Positions 24,773 to 35,079 of a DNA stretch of 64,000 nt are shown in pieces. Under the pieces are notes generated by a model. It saw only the letters and a program-made list of their open reading frames with translations, had not been told where the DNA came from and did not search any database. Numbering within the stretch: position 1 is the stretch's first letter; each line of letters begins with the position of its first letter. This stretch comes from Bowmanella sp. JS7-9 (lineage in GTDB: Bacteria > Pseudomonadota > Gammaproteobacteria > Enterobacterales > Alteromonadaceae), in NCBI RefSeq assembly GCF_004329715.1, contig NZ_JXSY01000001.1, positions 1 to 64,000 of the forward strand, written 5' to 3'. The translations under genes were made by a program, and so were the position numbers.

Positions 24773-26128
24773 TTAAGATTGAGACTGGTGTTCGACCACG
24801 GTGTCCAGATCAATTGCCTCTTCTTCGCCCGCTGCATCAGGATCCAAATAGCGTGCCTGATTAAATTCACCTTCACTCTTGGCAATAATCACCGACACCA
24901 TCGAGTCACCCGTGACATTGACCATAGTTCGGGTCATATCCAGTAATCGGTCTACTGCCATGATCATACCTATGGCTTCATGGGGAAGATTAACCTGCTG
25001 TAGCACCATACCCAACATAATGAGCCCAACCCCGGGTACTCCTGCCGTACCTACCGAGGCCAAGGTGGCAGTTAATATCACCATCAGCAGCTGCGAACCG
25101 CTTAAGTCAACACCATACATTTGGGCAATGAAGGCAGTGGCTACACCCTGCATTATGGCCGTGCCATCCATATTAATGGTGGCACCCAGTGGCACGGTGA
25201 AAGAGGCAATATTTCGACTCACACCCATTTTTCGCGTAACCGTTTCATAGGTGACCGGCATTGTGGCGTTACTGCTAGATGTGCTGAAGGCAAACAGCCA
25301 TGTATCTCGCATTTTACGCAGGAACATCAGAGGATTGAGACCAGTCAGTACCTTAAAGATTAATGGGTAGACTAATAATCCATGCGCGAGCAGCAACACT
25401 GCGACGAGCACAAAGTATTTACCTAAATTGACGAATGCCTGTGGATCGACGGTGGCGGCCATCTTTGCCATCAAAGCGAATACGCCGTAAGGCGCCAGAT
25501 TCATCAGAATCATGACCAGTTTCATGATGACGTCATTGAGGTCGTCAAACAAACTGGCAATGCGCTCACCGGCTTTACCACTTAATGCGATAGCGATGCC
25601 AAACAGCATGGCAAATACAATCACCTGTAGCATCTTACCCTGAGCCATTGCTTCAATCGGGTTCTGCGGGAACATATCAATAATCACCTGACCAATGCCG
25701 GGTGACGGTTTCGGCGTAAATGCTTTGTCGGTTTCCAGCATCACGCCAGCACCTGGCTCTATAGCAAGTGCCATAAACAAAGCGAACGTCACGGCGATCG
25801 CGGTGGTTGCCAGGTATAGGCCAATGGCTTTACCTCCAAGGCGACCTAAACGGGTTGGGTCGCTTAGTTTGCATACACCACAGACGAGCGATACGAATAC
25901 CAGAGGGACGACGAGCATTTTCAGGCTGTTAACAAAAATACTGCCGACTACGTTGAATATACCATCGACTAAAATGCTATACGTTGAGATGGTGGAGCCG
26001 AATACAACAAATGCGTAATCTCCACTATCATCAAATAGCCAGTTTAACGCAGTTCCGATACTGATCCCGGCGATCATGCCGATAACGATGCGTAGCGTGA
26101 GATTGTGTTTGGATGCCGAATTGGCCAT
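24773..26128 (-). CDS. Dicarboxylate/amino acid:cation symporter (DAACS family)
   Basis: A 451-residue secondary transporter with 8 or so transmembrane segments plus re-entrant loops, like GltP, DctA and GltPh. The substrate region is clear: the serine-rich hairpin 'FSTSSSNATMPVT', 'VPLGATINMDGTAIMQGVATAFIAQ', 'SVGTAGVPGVGLIMLGMVLQ' and 'DRLLDMTRTMVNVTGDSM'. The last segment, with Arg and Asp positions, decides between neutral, dicarboxylate and acidic amino acid substrates. I expect sodium- or proton-coupled glutamate/aspartate or C4-dicarboxylate uptake, but cannot decide which. The gene stands alone with its own terminator. Confidence 0.92.
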   Translation of the reverse strand: MANSASKHNLTLRIVIGMIAGISIGTALNWLFDDSGDYAFVVFGSTISTYSILVDGIFNVVGSIFVNSLKMLVVPLVFVSLVCGVCKLSDPTRLGRLGGKAIGLYLATTAIAVTFALFMALAIEPGAGVMLETDKAFTPKPSPGIGQVIIDMFPQNPIEAMAQGKMLQVIVFAMLFGIAIALSGKAGERIASLFDDLNDVIMKLVMILMNLAPYGVFALMAKMAATVDPQAFVNLGKYFVLVAVLLLAHGLLVYPLIFKVLTGLNPLMFLRKMRDTWLFAFSTSSSNATMPVTYETVTRKMGVSRNIASFTVPLGATINMDGTAIMQGVATAFIAQMYGVDLSGSQLLMVILTATLASVGTAGVPGVGLIMLGMVLQQVNLPHEAIGMIMAVDRLLDMTRTMVNVTGDSMVSVIIAKSEGEFNQARYLDPDAAGEEEAIDLDTVVEHQSQS

Positions 26129-26240
26129 CTGAGATCCTTGTTATAGTTTTGTTAGGGCGTAGCCTAGCAAGTTTGGCCGCAGCCAACAATCAGATAGGAA
26201 TACTCGCGGAATAACCGCGTCAAAATGCAGGAAGTTGAAC

Positions 26241-28451
26241 ATGAAAAGCTTTGTTAAATATTTTGCCTCTTTAATGATCATGTTAGGTCTGAGTGCATGT
26301 GGTGGGGGCGGGAGTCTAACCCAGGACGGGAGCAACAACGGCGGCAATACCTCAGGTACGTCCTATACCATCGCCTTGACCCTGCATGACGCCGCCACCG
26401 ATGAACAGGTGGATTCCAGCACCTTGCTAAGTAGTGCTAAACCGTTAAAAGTGAAGGCTACTGTGACTGCGTCTAATGGTTCGTCGGTTGCCGGGCAGGT
26501 CGTTGCATTTAGTTTCGACGAAGAAAATCTGGCAAGCTTTACCGTGCAAAACGGACGGGTTGCGCTAGATGCTAACGGGCAGGCCAGTATCGGTTTGATG
26601 GTCGGCTCGACCAGTGGTGCAGGTAACGTCATTGCTACATTTGGCACAACGACTGCACAGATTGCATTTACTTCAGCTGGTGAAGGTGCAGAAAATAGAC
26701 AACCTGCCAACTTAGACTTGTTTGCTACGTCACTGCAATTGCCATCCAGTGGCTCCGATCAGATTACTATTACTGCAGCAGTCAAAGATAGTAACAACAG
26801 TGTTATGGAAGGAATCACCGTTAATTTTGCAGTTGACTCAAATGCTGCTCTATCTAGTTCTACAGAAGTAACGGGTGCAGATGGCAAGGCATCGGTTGTT
26901 CTTTCAACCGGTGATGACCCGGAAAACCGCCTCGTTACTGTGACCGCTTCGGTGGGTAGTGCCTCGCCTATTATTAGCACCCTTGAAGTCCAGATTGATG
27001 GATCTGTGGTTGTAATAAATGGTCCTAAATCCGTTATCCTCGGCGATACCGCCCCGATCAGCGTTAGTGTTTTAGATTCAGACGGTAAGCCAGTAAGTGG
27101 TAAAGAGGTGACGCTTACTGCACAACTAGGTTCGCTGAATATTGCAAATCCAATCACATCCGAACAAGGCGTTGTAACAGGAACGTATCAAGCAGCTGCC
27201 TCAGGCACAGATACTATAGTTGCAAGCGCTCTAAATTATTCAGAGAGCATTGAAATTGTGGTTGGTGAAGATTCTTTCCGCTTTACCACATTACCTACGG
27301 ATGAAGTGTATCTCGGTACAACAGAAACTGTAACGGTAACTTGGTTAAAAGACGGTGCTCCATACGCGAACGGCGCGATGACATTTGTCGCAAGTCGCGG
27401 CCAGATAACCAATGCTGATTTAACTACCGATGCAAACGGGCAGGCGTCGTTTGATATTCAATCCAGTAGTGCAGGATTTGCTTCGATTTCAGCGATAGGA
27501 GTCGACAGTAATAATGAAGAAGTCAGTGCGCGGGTTGAAATTGAGTTTGTTGCCTCAACTGCGGCATCCATCGTGGTTGATGCTACACCTGATGCAATTG
27601 GACCTGATGGTCAGGAAGCCACTATTACGGCAGTGGTAAGGGATCCTGCGGGAAATCTGGTGAAAGGAAAACAGGTCAGATTTGAAGTGGAGGAAGTTTC
27701 CGGAGGACAGTTATCACCAGTTCTGGCGACTACAGACAGCAGTGGTTCCGCCTCAACCGTGTATACCTCTGTGGGCACCAGCGAATTAAATGGTGTAAAG
27801 ATTACTGCCACTGTAGTGGATACACCGTCAGTCAGTGCGTTTACAACGTTAACTGTGTCTGATCGAGCCTTTGACATTTCATTTGGTACAGGTAATCAAA
27901 TACAGTCACCTAACGATGCAACGTACTTGAAAGAGTTTGTGGTGTTTGTCAGTGATGCCAGTGGTAATCCTGTGCGCGGAGAACCTTTGAGTGTATCTAT
28001 TGCTCCTCCAACCCCGACAGCGATTGCATACTACAAAGGCTTCTGGCAGTGGGATGATGACCTCAGTGTTTGGTTCACGGTTACTACTGCTAGTTGCACA
28101 TCAGAAGACGGTCTGAACGATCCTGATGAAGTAAATGGACAACTGGACGCGGGTGAAGACCGTAACGGAGATGGCGATCTAACCCCGGGTATCATAGGTG
28201 TGATTAGTTTTGAAGATAATGTGAATACCACAGATGAAAATGGCCAAGTGATTTTGCAGTGGCGTTATCCGAAAGAGTTTGCCCCTTGGGTAAATATGGT
28301 AATGACGGTGCGTGGACAAAGCTCTGGAACTGAGTCGCAACAAACTCAGCAATACCGTTTACCAGTAGCGGCCGCAGACTTGAAAGACAAAGGTGCGAGT
28401 CCTCCGGCTAACCCATTTGGACTAAGCGGCAATTGCGCTGACACGTTGTAG
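26241..28451 (+). CDS. Ig-like (Big_1-type) repeat lipoprotein
   Basis: A 736-residue exported lipoprotein with lipobox LSAC (Cys at about 20) followed by GGGGS. Five or so immunoglobulin-like repeats of about 95-110 residues follow, each with phrases such as 'V.G..V.F.......S.....T...G.A...L..G...G'. They resemble the bacterial Ig domains (Big_1) of invasin/intimin-type proteins. Near residues 620-645 a sequence with DEVNGQLDAGEDRNGDGDLT contains an EF-hand/dockerin-like calcium loop. Most likely a surface or periplasmic structural or adhesive protein. The ATG at 26241 is preceded by AGGAAG; a TTG two codons earlier is less likely. It is flanked by terminator sequences and so is monocistronic. 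Confidence 0.82.
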   Translation: MKSFVKYFASLMIMLGLSACGGGGSLTQDGSNNGGNTSGTSYTIALTLHDAATDEQVDSSTLLSSAKPLKVKATVTASNGSSVAGQVVAFSFDEENLASFTVQNGRVALDANGQASIGLMVGSTSGAGNVIATFGTTTAQIAFTSAGEGAENRQPANLDLFATSLQLPSSGSDQITITAAVKDSNNSVMEGITVNFAVDSNAALSSSTEVTGADGKASVVLSTGDDPENRLVTVTASVGSASPIISTLEVQIDGSVVVINGPKSVILGDTAPISVSVLDSDGKPVSGKEVTLTAQLGSLNIANPITSEQGVVTGTYQAAASGTDTIVASALNYSESIEIVVGEDSFRFTTLPTDEVYLGTTETVTVTWLKDGAPYANGAMTFVASRGQITNADLTTDANGQASFDIQSSSAGFASISAIGVDSNNEEVSARVEIEFVASTAASIVVDATPDAIGPDGQEATITAVVRDPAGNLVKGKQVRFEVEEVSGGQLSPVLATTDSSGSASTVYTSVGTSELNGVKITATVVDTPSVSAFTTLTVSDRAFDISFGTGNQIQSPNDATYLKEFVVFVSDASGNPVRGEPLSVSIAPPTPTAIAYYKGFWQWDDDLSVWFTVTTASCTSEDGLNDPDEVNGQLDAGEDRNGDGDLTPGIIGVISFEDNVNTTDENGQVILQWRYPKEFAPWVNMVMTVRGQSSGTESQQTQQYRLPVAAADLKDKGASPPANPFGLSGNCADTL

Positions 28452-28464
28452 TCTGCGTTGTATC

Positions 28465-28494
28465 AAAAAAGCCCGGGACATCCCGGGCTTTTTT
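28465..28494. terminator. Bidirectional terminator between the Ig-repeat lipoprotein gene and astB
   Basis: GCCCGGGA-CA-TCCCGGGC with A6 before and T6 after. Confidence 0.95.
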
Positions 28495-28515
28495 ATGACT
28501 GAAACCTAAACGGTG

Positions 28516-29865
28516 TTAAATCAATCCATCGCGCTGGAATGGATACACAGAGCCCAGTTTCATGATTTGCGTTAGTTCATCCAGGGCGGCGCGGCTTTCT
28601 TCCAGCAGCGCAGGATCATGCAGTTCATCGGCACTGAGTTCGTCGCGGTAGTGCTTGTCTACCCACTGATTCAAGCGGCTAAATAGTGCATCGCTCATCA
28701 GTGTGTTGGGGTTTACCGCGGCCAGTTCCTGGTCGTTTAGGGCCACACGCAGGCGCAAGCAGGCAGGGCCGCCACCGTTACGCATGGATTGTTTGACGTC
28801 AAAATAATGTACCTGCTTGATCGGTGTGTCTTGTGTGACCAAATCGGCCAGGTAACGGGAGACAGATTCACTTTCCTGACACTCGGTGGGGGCAATAATC
28901 GCCATTTCACCATTTGGCATGGTCAGAATTTGCGTATTGAACAGGTAGGTTTTGACCGCTTCTTCAACGCTTACTGCGCTGCTGTCTACACGTACAAAGT
29001 GCAGTGGGTGGTCACCAAATTTAGCGCGAATTTCGGCGAAATCGGCATCGGTGTTGGCAAAGGCTTCCTGATGGTAAAACAGCACATTCTGGTTGCCTAC
29101 CGAAATAACGTCATTGTGGAACACACCTTTGTCGATCACATCCGGGTTTTGCAGCATAAACACAGTGTTTTCATCCGACAGACCGTGCAAGCGGGCAATG
29201 GCCTGACTGGCTTCTAAGGTCTGACGGGCTGGGTAGCGTTTCGGAGCCGGCTTACTGCTATCGAACGCGGTACGGCCATAAACAAACAGCTCAACCCCGG
29301 CATGGCCATATTGTGCACACAAACGGGTATGGTTAGCCGCACCCTCATCACCAAAATGTTCATTATCTGGCAGGTGTTTATGGTGGTGGAAGTATTTTCC
29401 GTCACTGAAAATGGCCTGCAGGATGCGCCCGGTGACCGCCGGCTCTAAAGAGCGGTGAAACTTATTGGTCAGGTTGGCTGGCGTAAAATGCACTTTGCCA
29501 TCGGCCGTATCGGCACTGGGTGAGACGGTTGCAGCGTTGGCGGTCCACATGCTGGATGCTGAACAGCAGGCCTGTAATAACGCTGGAGCCTGCTTCGCCG
29601 CTTTTGCCAGTACCTGAGCATCGGTTCCGTTGAAACCTAAGCGACGTAGCGTAAGAATGTCTGGGCGTTCCTGAGGCGCCAGAATCCCCTGCACCATGCC
29701 CATATCGGCCAATGCTTTGGCTTTCATAAGTCCCTGTTTGGCGGCCTGACGGGGGCTACTTTTGGCTTTGGCATTTGATTGCGACGCGACGTTACCAAAA
29801 GAGAGCCCGGCATAGTTGTGTGTAGGACCAACTAAGCCGTCAAAGTTCACTTCAAAATGCTGCAT
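28516..29865 (-). CDS. astB: N-succinylarginine dihydrolase AstB
   Basis: AstB removes two ammonia and one CO2 from succinylarginine, giving succinylornithine, in the arginine succinyltransferase (AST) pathway. The 449-residue protein is full length and shows '[21 protein letters not shown]' at the start, '[15 protein letters not shown]', '[22 protein letters not shown]' (catalytic Glu/His region), '[15 protein letters not shown]' and the catalytic Cys region '[14 protein letters not shown]'. The rest of the pathway is split: astE is at 38.7 kb, and astA, astC and astD are not in this window. Confidence 0.96.
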   Translation of the reverse strand: MQHFEVNFDGLVGPTHNYAGLSFGNVASQSNAKAKSSPRQAAKQGLMKAKALADMGMVQGILAPQERPDILTLRRLGFNGTDAQVLAKAAKQAPALLQACCSASSMWTANAATVSPSADTADGKVHFTPANLTNKFHRSLEPAVTGRILQAIFSDGKYFHHHKHLPDNEHFGDEGAANHTRLCAQYGHAGVELFVYGRTAFDSSKPAPKRYPARQTLEASQAIARLHGLSDENTVFMLQNPDVIDKGVFHNDVISVGNQNVLFYHQEAFANTDADFAEIRAKFGDHPLHFVRVDSSAVSVEEAVKTYLFNTQILTMPNGEMAIIAPTECQESESVSRYLADLVTQDTPIKQVHYFDVKQSMRNGGGPACLRLRVALNDQELAAVNPNTLMSDALFSRLNQWVDKHYRDELSADELHDPALLEESRAALDELTQIMKLGSVYPFQRDGLI

Positions 29866-30066
29866 ACATCCTCACTTTTTATTTATTAAGCAGAGCGGGA
29901 CAAGCCTGGATGTCAGACCGCTGATGGGAAAAGAGGCGGCATTATACGGTTTTTATGGCGGAAGCAAAATCGGATGTCTCAGCAATGAAATATATCCAGT
30001 GAAATAATAAAACCTTGTTTTCAGTAAAGTTTGTCTATATACCTTAAAAAGTTAAGAATTCTGTGT

Positions 30067-30090
30067 GACTGGGTGATGACCCGGTCTTTT
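30067..30090 (+). terminator. Terminator-like hairpin in the topA leader
   Basis: GACTGGGT-GATG-ACCCGGTC forms an 8-bp stem (one G-U pair) followed by TTTT. It lies 41 bp before the topA start. No gene on the same strand ends just upstream, so if transcribed it would act as an attenuator or end a short leader RNA. Confidence 0.5.
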
Positions 30091-30130
30091 CGTATAAAGC
30101 ATCTAATTTTCAAAGGTTTACGTTTCATCT

Positions 30131-32764
30131 ATGGGAAAATCTCTGGTAATCGTCGAGTCCCCGGCCAAAGCAAAAACAATCAATAAATACCTGGGTAGCG
30201 ACTTTATTGTTAAGTCCAGCGTAGGCCATATTCGCGATCTTCCCACTAAAGCATTGGGCAAAGTTCCGCCCAAAAAGAGCAGTGCTGAATTAAAAAAACT
30301 CTCTGATAAAGCGCGTGATACTTATCTGCGCCACTATGAATATCTCAAATTAGTGGATCGAATGGGGGTGGACCCTCAGAACGACTGGGAAGCCCATTAC
30401 GAGATCCTACAAGGTAAAGAAAAAGTCGTCAGTGAACTGAAAAAACTGGCTAAGCAGGCCGACACCATCTATCTGGCAACGGACTTGGATAGGGAAGGGG
30501 AAGCCATCGCCTGGCATCTGCGTGAGATCATTGGTGGTAAGGGAAAAACCTTTCAGCGCGTGGTGTTTAACGAAATCACCAAGAAGGCAATTCAGGAAGC
30601 GTTTTCACACCCGGGAGAGGTGAATATTGCCCGGGTAAATGCTCAACAGGCACGACGCTTTTTGGACCGTGTGGTGGGCTTTATGGTCTCGCCATTGCTG
30701 TGGAAAAAAATTGCTCGCGGTTTGTCCGCCGGTCGCGTTCAGTCAGTCGCGGTGCGCCTGGTGGTGGAGCGTGAACGGGAAATCAAAGCCTTCGTGCCGG
30801 AAGAATTCTGGGAAGTCCATGCTGACGTCAGTAAAAATAACAGCGAGGCCTTTCGTCTACAGGTAGCCCGTCAAAACGGCGAAACATTTAAACCGGTTAA
30901 TAAAGCTCAGACGGATGCGGCATTAGCGCTGCTGGAAAAAGCCCAGTACGACGTTGTGAGTCGCGAGTCTAAGCCAACCCAGTCGCGTCCAAGCGCACCT
31001 TTTATCACGTCAACCTTGCAGCAGGCGGCCAGTACCCGTCTTGGTTTTGGTGTGAAGAAAACCATGATGATGGCGCAGCGTTTATATGAGGCAGGGCACA
31101 TTACCTATATGCGTACCGACTCGACTAACCTCAGTGCTGAGGCGGTGAGTGCGGCGCGTGATTACATCGGTAAACAGTTTGGCGATAAGTATTTGCCGGC
31201 TAATCCGATTGTGTATGGCAGCAAGGATAATGCCCAGGAAGCGCACGAAGCGATTCGTCCTTCTAACGTCATTGTCTCAGCGGCTTCCTTATCCGATATG
31301 GAACGCGACGCTCAGCGTCTGTACGAATTGATTTGGCGTCAGTTTGTCGCCTGTCAGATGACGCCTGCACAATATGACGCAACCACGATAAAAGTTGCTG
31401 CCGGTGAATTTGAATTGACCGCCAAGGGCCGGGTATTGAAATTCGATGGCTGGACGCGGGTGCAAAATGCCATGCGTCGTAAAGGCGAAGAAGATGTGCT
31501 GCTGCCAGACGTTAACGCCGGCGATAAACTAGCGCTGCAAACCCTGTTACCCAAGCAACACTTTACTAAGCCACCGGCACGTTTTAATGAAGCGTCACTG
31601 GTTAAAGAATTGGAAAAACGCGGTATTGGCCGTCCATCTACCTATGCCAGCATTATTTCGACGATTCAGGATCGTGGCTATGTTCGCCTCGAGAGTAAAC
31701 GCTTCTATGCGGAAAAAATGGGCGAGATCGTAAACGATCGCTTGCTGGAAAATTTCTCGAACCTGATGAGTTATGACTTTACCGCCAATATGGAGCAACA
31801 TCTGGACGATATTGCAGAAGGTAAGCTCAACTGGAAACAGGTATTAAATGATTTCTATGGAGACTTTTACGATCGTTTGATTAGCGCAGAAAAACCAATG
31901 GAAGATGGTGGTATGCGCAATAATCAGGCAATCGAAACGTCAATTTCCTGTCCGAAATGCCAGCGCCCGATGATGTTAAGAACCGCCAGCACCGGCGTGT
32001 TCCTCGGATGTTCCGGGTTTAATCTTCCACCTAAAGAACGCTGCAGCACAACGATGAATTTGCTGCCCGGCGATGAGGCGATTAAAGCTGATGATGAGGA
32101 CAGTGCAGAGACTGATGTTCTGCGCGCTAAACATCGCTGTCAAAAATGCGGTACTGCGATGGACAGTTACCTTCTCGACGAGACCCGTAAACTGCATTTG
32201 TGTGGCAACGCACCGGCTTGTAGTGGCACGGAAGTGGAGCAAGGTACCTTTAAGATTAAAGGTTATGATGGCCCGCTGATTGAGTGTGATCGCTGTGGCA
32301 GTGATATGGAGCTTAAAACTGGGCGTTTTGGTAAGTATTTCGGCTGTACTAACAGCGAATGTAAGAATACGCGCAAGTTGTTGAAAAACGGTGAAGCCGC
32401 GCCGCCTAAAGAGGATCCGGTGGACTTACCAGAGTTGCCATGTAGCAAGTCGGATGCACACTTTGTGCTGCGCGATGGTGCGTCAGGTATTTTCCTGGCA
32501 GCTCATAACTTCCCGAAATCCCGTGAAACACGTGCGCCGCTTGTAGCAGAATTAGCACGTTTCCGTGATCGATTACCGGAGAAGTTCTTGTACCTGGCCG
32601 ATGCACCAAAGGCGGATCCGGATGGCAATCCGGCACTGGTCAGATTTAGTCGCAAGACTAAACAACAGTATGTGATGACGGAAAACGACAAAGGTAAAGC
32701 CAGTGGCTGGTCTGCCTGGTATGAGAATGGCAAATGGCAGGTCGACGATAAACGTAAATCGTAA
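30131..32764 (+). CDS. topA: DNA topoisomerase I
   Basis: Topoisomerase I relaxes negative supercoils by a type IA mechanism. The 877-residue protein starts with the TOPRIM domain ('[19 protein letters not shown]', acidic '[15 protein letters not shown]'). The active-site tyrosine is Tyr326 in '[14 protein letters not shown]', and '[25 protein letters not shown]' is also family-typical. The C-terminus has three or four zinc ribbons: CPKC near residue 610, CQKC near 675, CDRC near 720, each with a later cysteine pair. A terminal region lacking cysteines follows. The leader carries a terminator-like hairpin. Confidence 0.98.
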   Translation: MGKSLVIVESPAKAKTINKYLGSDFIVKSSVGHIRDLPTKALGKVPPKKSSAELKKLSDKARDTYLRHYEYLKLVDRMGVDPQNDWEAHYEILQGKEKVVSELKKLAKQADTIYLATDLDREGEAIAWHLREIIGGKGKTFQRVVFNEITKKAIQEAFSHPGEVNIARVNAQQARRFLDRVVGFMVSPLLWKKIARGLSAGRVQSVAVRLVVEREREIKAFVPEEFWEVHADVSKNNSEAFRLQVARQNGETFKPVNKAQTDAALALLEKAQYDVVSRESKPTQSRPSAPFITSTLQQAASTRLGFGVKKTMMMAQRLYEAGHITYMRTDSTNLSAEAVSAARDYIGKQFGDKYLPANPIVYGSKDNAQEAHEAIRPSNVIVSAASLSDMERDAQRLYELIWRQFVACQMTPAQYDATTIKVAAGEFELTAKGRVLKFDGWTRVQNAMRRKGEEDVLLPDVNAGDKLALQTLLPKQHFTKPPARFNEASLVKELEKRGIGRPSTYASIISTIQDRGYVRLESKRFYAEKMGEIVNDRLLENFSNLMSYDFTANMEQHLDDIAEGKLNWKQVLNDFYGDFYDRLISAEKPMEDGGMRNNQAIETSISCPKCQRPMMLRTASTGVFLGCSGFNLPPKERCSTTMNLLPGDEAIKADDEDSAETDVLRAKHRCQKCGTAMDSYLLDETRKLHLCGNAPACSGTEVEQGTFKIKGYDGPLIECDRCGSDMELKTGRFGKYFGCTNSECKNTRKLLKNGEAAPPKEDPVDLPELPCSKSDAHFVLRDGASGIFLAAHNFPKSRETRAPLVAELARFRDRLPEKFLYLADAPKADPDGNPALVRFSRKTKQQYVMTENDKGKASGWSAWYENGKWQVDDKRKS

Positions 32765-32771
32765 CTACTTG

Positions 32772-32799
32772 AAAAGGCTGCAATTCGCAGCCTTTTTTA
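32772..32799 (+). terminator. Rho-independent terminator of topA
   Basis: GGCTGC-AATTC-GCAGCC with flanking A and T tracts; the end overlaps the stop codon of the convergent gene. Confidence 0.93.
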
Positions 32800-33222
32800 A
32801 TGGCCTAATCGGCGGGTAATTCGTTGCAGACTAAGCGCTATCAACGCGCCGAGTACAAAGCCCAGCAGTGGTAGCCTGATGGCAAACTCGACACCGAAAA
32901 ATGTTTTAGCGCTTTGTTCCAGTGCGTTAAGTTCAGGGTGAATGATATTGCTAAGTAACACGTAGACCAGTGTGCCGCCGGATAACATCAGGCGCAGTCG
33001 GTGAGTCTGTGCCGGGTTAAAGGGCAGCCATGCCGCCACCGTCCACACTATCCAAGCGAAAGCGGCAGACAGCAATGCCACAATCGCAATATGTTCAAGA
33101 CTGCCGAGCCCGCCGCTGACCAGAATGGTGACAGTTAGCAGTGCCGCGCTCAGAATAAAAGCGATTAGACTTTTGAAACCCAGAAAGGATGGGTGGCCAT
33201 GAGAGCTGTTGTGCTGTTCCAT
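32797..33222 (-). CDS. Small inner-membrane protein, unknown function
   Basis: A 141-residue protein with four predicted membrane helices, at about residues 18-38 ('LIAFILSAALLTVTILVSGGLG'), 44-64, 78-98 and 110-130. The N-terminus is rich in His and Ser and probably cytoplasmic. I recognise no family. Either ATG at 33222 or TTG at 33228 (two residues longer) may be the start; a GGAG lies upstream. It converges on topA and shares its stop codon region with the topA terminator. Confidence 0.6.
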   Translation of the reverse strand: MEQHNSSHGHPSFLGFKSLIAFILSAALLTVTILVSGGLGSLEHIAIVALLSAAFAWIVWTVAAWLPFNPAQTHRLRLMLSGGTLVYVLLSNIIHPELNALEQSAKTFFGVEFAIRLPLLGFVLGALIALSLQRITRRLGH

Positions 33223-33324
33223 GCTCAATCGGACTCCGTGTCATATATTGAGTAGTTGAAATTTTAACCGCGGTACTTTCTTAGAAAAGTAGTGAAAATG
33301 CAAGAAATAGAGTGTTAAGGCATT

Positions 33325-33349
33325 AAAAAACCCGGTGAACCGGGTTTTT
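33325..33349 (-). terminator. Rho-independent terminator of fldA
   Basis: CCCGG-TTCA-CCGGG on the minus strand followed by six T. The A/T flanks make it potentially bidirectional, but only fldA reads into it. Confidence 0.9.
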
Positions 33350-33370
33350 GGGATTGTCGGCGTGTGGATA

Positions 33371-33895
33371 TTATGCCAATTCAGCCAGGCACATTTCGTC
33401 GTGGATTTGTTTACACCATTGTTTTACGCGCGACTCGGTCAGCTCTGGCTGACGGTCTTCATCGATACCTAAACCAACAAAGTGATTATCGTCGGCCATG
33501 CCTTTCGATGCTTCAAAGCTATAACCATCAGTAGGCCATTTACCTACCAGAATCGCACCGCGTGCTTCTACGATGTCACGAATGGTACCCATCGCATCCA
33601 GGAAGTATTCGGCGTAGTCTTCCTGGTCACCGCACCCAAAGATCGCGACTAATTTATCGTTAAAATCGATTTGTTCCAGTTCAGGGAAGAAGTCATCCCA
33701 GTCACATTGGGCTTCACCGTAGTACCAGGTAGGAATGCCCAACAGCAGCAAATCGAATTCTGCAATTTGTTCTTTGGTGCTTTTGGCAATGTCATGCACT
33801 GCAATTAATTGCTTACCCAGTTCTTTCTGGATCATCTTGGCAACGTGTTCGGTATTACCCGTATCACTGCCGAAAAACAAACCTACGCTTGCCAT
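33371..33895 (-). CDS. fldA: Flavodoxin FldA
   Basis: A 174-residue long-chain flavodoxin, an FMN electron carrier for enzymes such as IspG/IspH, biotin synthase and methionine synthase reactivation. The phosphate loop is GSDTGNTEHVAKMI (residues 9-22). The FMN-stacking segments 'GIPTWYYGEAQCDWDDFFPEL' (Trp) and 'GCGDQEDYAEYFLDAM' (Tyr) are intact, and the long-chain insert 'VGKWPTDGYSFEASKGM' is present. It lies downstream of a DUF2788 gene and ybfF, all leftward, probably one operon. The usual gammaproteobacterial partner fur is not next to it here. Confidence 0.96.
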   Translation of the reverse strand: MASVGLFFGSDTGNTEHVAKMIQKELGKQLIAVHDIAKSTKEQIAEFDLLLLGIPTWYYGEAQCDWDDFFPELEQIDFNDKLVAIFGCGDQEDYAEYFLDAMGTIRDIVEARGAILVGKWPTDGYSFEASKGMADDNHFVGLGIDEDRQPELTESRVKQWCKQIHDEMCLAELA

Positions 33896-33928
33896 CTACT
33901 CTTTAACCTTCTTAATGTGAAACTGTAT

Positions 33929-34153
33929 TTAGCCGCTTATACCCTGCGCGTGCCAGAAAACCTGAATGATGCCTTTGATCAGAAAACCGGCGGCACCCAA
34001 ACCTAATACGCCGTAAGCTACTACACGGCCTACCATTGGGACGTCATTCTTTTTCATCACGTCGTGAACGGCCATTCCCATCAACAGAAACAACCCTACC
34101 AGGCACAAATTCAGTAGCATTGACTCAATCTGCTCATAATTCTGATTAAACAT
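33929..34153 (-). CDS. DUF2788 small membrane protein
   Basis: A 74-residue protein with two membrane helices (about residues 9-29, 'MLLNLCLVGLFLLMGMAVHDVM', and 40-66, 'VVAYGVLGLGAAGFLIKGIIQVFW') and a short polar loop 'KKNDVPMVGR'. This is the DUF2788 pattern, commonly found between ybfF and fldA in marine gammaproteobacteria. No function is known. It lies 33 bp upstream of fldA and 41 bp downstream of ybfF on the same strand. Confidence 0.85.
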   Translation of the reverse strand: MFNQNYEQIESMLLNLCLVGLFLLMGMAVHDVMKKNDVPMVGRVVAYGVLGLGAAGFLIKGIIQVFWHAQGISG

Positions 34154-34194
34154 TCGGCCAATCCTGTAAAAAAGCGGCGCGCACTATAGCATAA

Positions 34195-34974
34195 TCATCC
34201 CATCGATGCATCAATGTGCTGACGCACGAAACGGCTGAATTCTGCCGGTTTTTGCGCATGTAACCAGTGCCCGCAACCCGCCATGATTCGAGCTTTCGCA
34301 GCCGGAAACAACTGTTCGATCGCATTTCGATGCGCAGCCTGAATATAGTCCGAATCTGCCCCTTTGATAAACAGGGTGGGGCCAGTATATTGATTGCCCA
34401 TTTGTTGCATAGGTGCCCGTAAAATGTCGCCATAATCCCGTTGCAATAACGGTAAATTGAATCGCCAACGCCAGCCTTGCTCGGTCTGTTCCAGACTTTT
34501 TAGCAAAAACTGCCGGGTGCCGGCATCATCCAGATTTTTAGCCATGTAGGCGTCAGCCTCGCTACGGCTGGTGATGGTATCCAGTGGCACGGCATTTAAT
34601 GCGGCAAACACATTGTCATGGCGAGGCGCATAATTTACCGGCGCAATGTCACCAATGGTTAATGAATCAACCCGGGCCGGATGCGTCAGCGCCATTTGCA
34701 TGGCGACTTTGCCGCCCATGGAGTGGCCGAGAATGTGCGCAGATTGGAGCTGCAACTGGTCCATCACTGCAAATACTGCGTCTGAATAGGCCTGATAACT
34801 AAAGAATTCACTTTGCGGTGACAGGCCATGGTCGGGCAGGTCAATATTGATGGTAGAAAAATAGTCGGACAATGGCCGGCTTATCATCTTCAGATTGTCC
34901 AGTGAGCCAAACAGACCATGTAGTAAGATCAGCGCAGGCCCGTGGCCAGATTGTTCAAAATTTAGCAAACACAC
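34195..34974 (-). CDS. ybfF: YbfF-type alpha/beta hydrolase (esterase)
   Basis: A 259-residue esterase of the alpha/beta-hydrolase fold. The oxyanion segment 'LILLHGLFGSLDNLKMISRPLSDYFS' near the N-terminus is the YbfF hallmark. The nucleophile elbow is GHSMGG (about residue 96), and the catalytic His is near the end ('GCGHWLHAQKPAEF'). E. coli YbfF hydrolyses acyl-CoA and short esters; the physiological substrate is not settled. The start is a GTG at 34974 or a TTG at 34968, which has the better AGG spacing. It faces seqA, as in E. coli. Confidence 0.9.
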   Translation of the reverse strand: MCLLNFEQSGHGPALILLHGLFGSLDNLKMISRPLSDYFSTINIDLPDHGLSPQSEFFSYQAYSDAVFAVMDQLQLQSAHILGHSMGGKVAMQMALTHPARVDSLTIGDIAPVNYAPRHDNVFAALNAVPLDTITSRSEADAYMAKNLDDAGTRQFLLKSLEQTEQGWRWRFNLPLLQRDYGDILRAPMQQMGNQYTGPTLFIKGADSDYIQAAHRNAIEQLFPAAKARIMAGCGHWLHAQKPAEFSRFVRQHIDASMG

Positions 34975-35079
34975 ACCTAAAACTCTGTTATTTCATCGAA
35001 ATCATGATCGATAACTGTACCAAACAGGTGCGGATTGTATAATGGCGCTAACTGCTGCCCCAAGGAGTAATCAGCAAAA

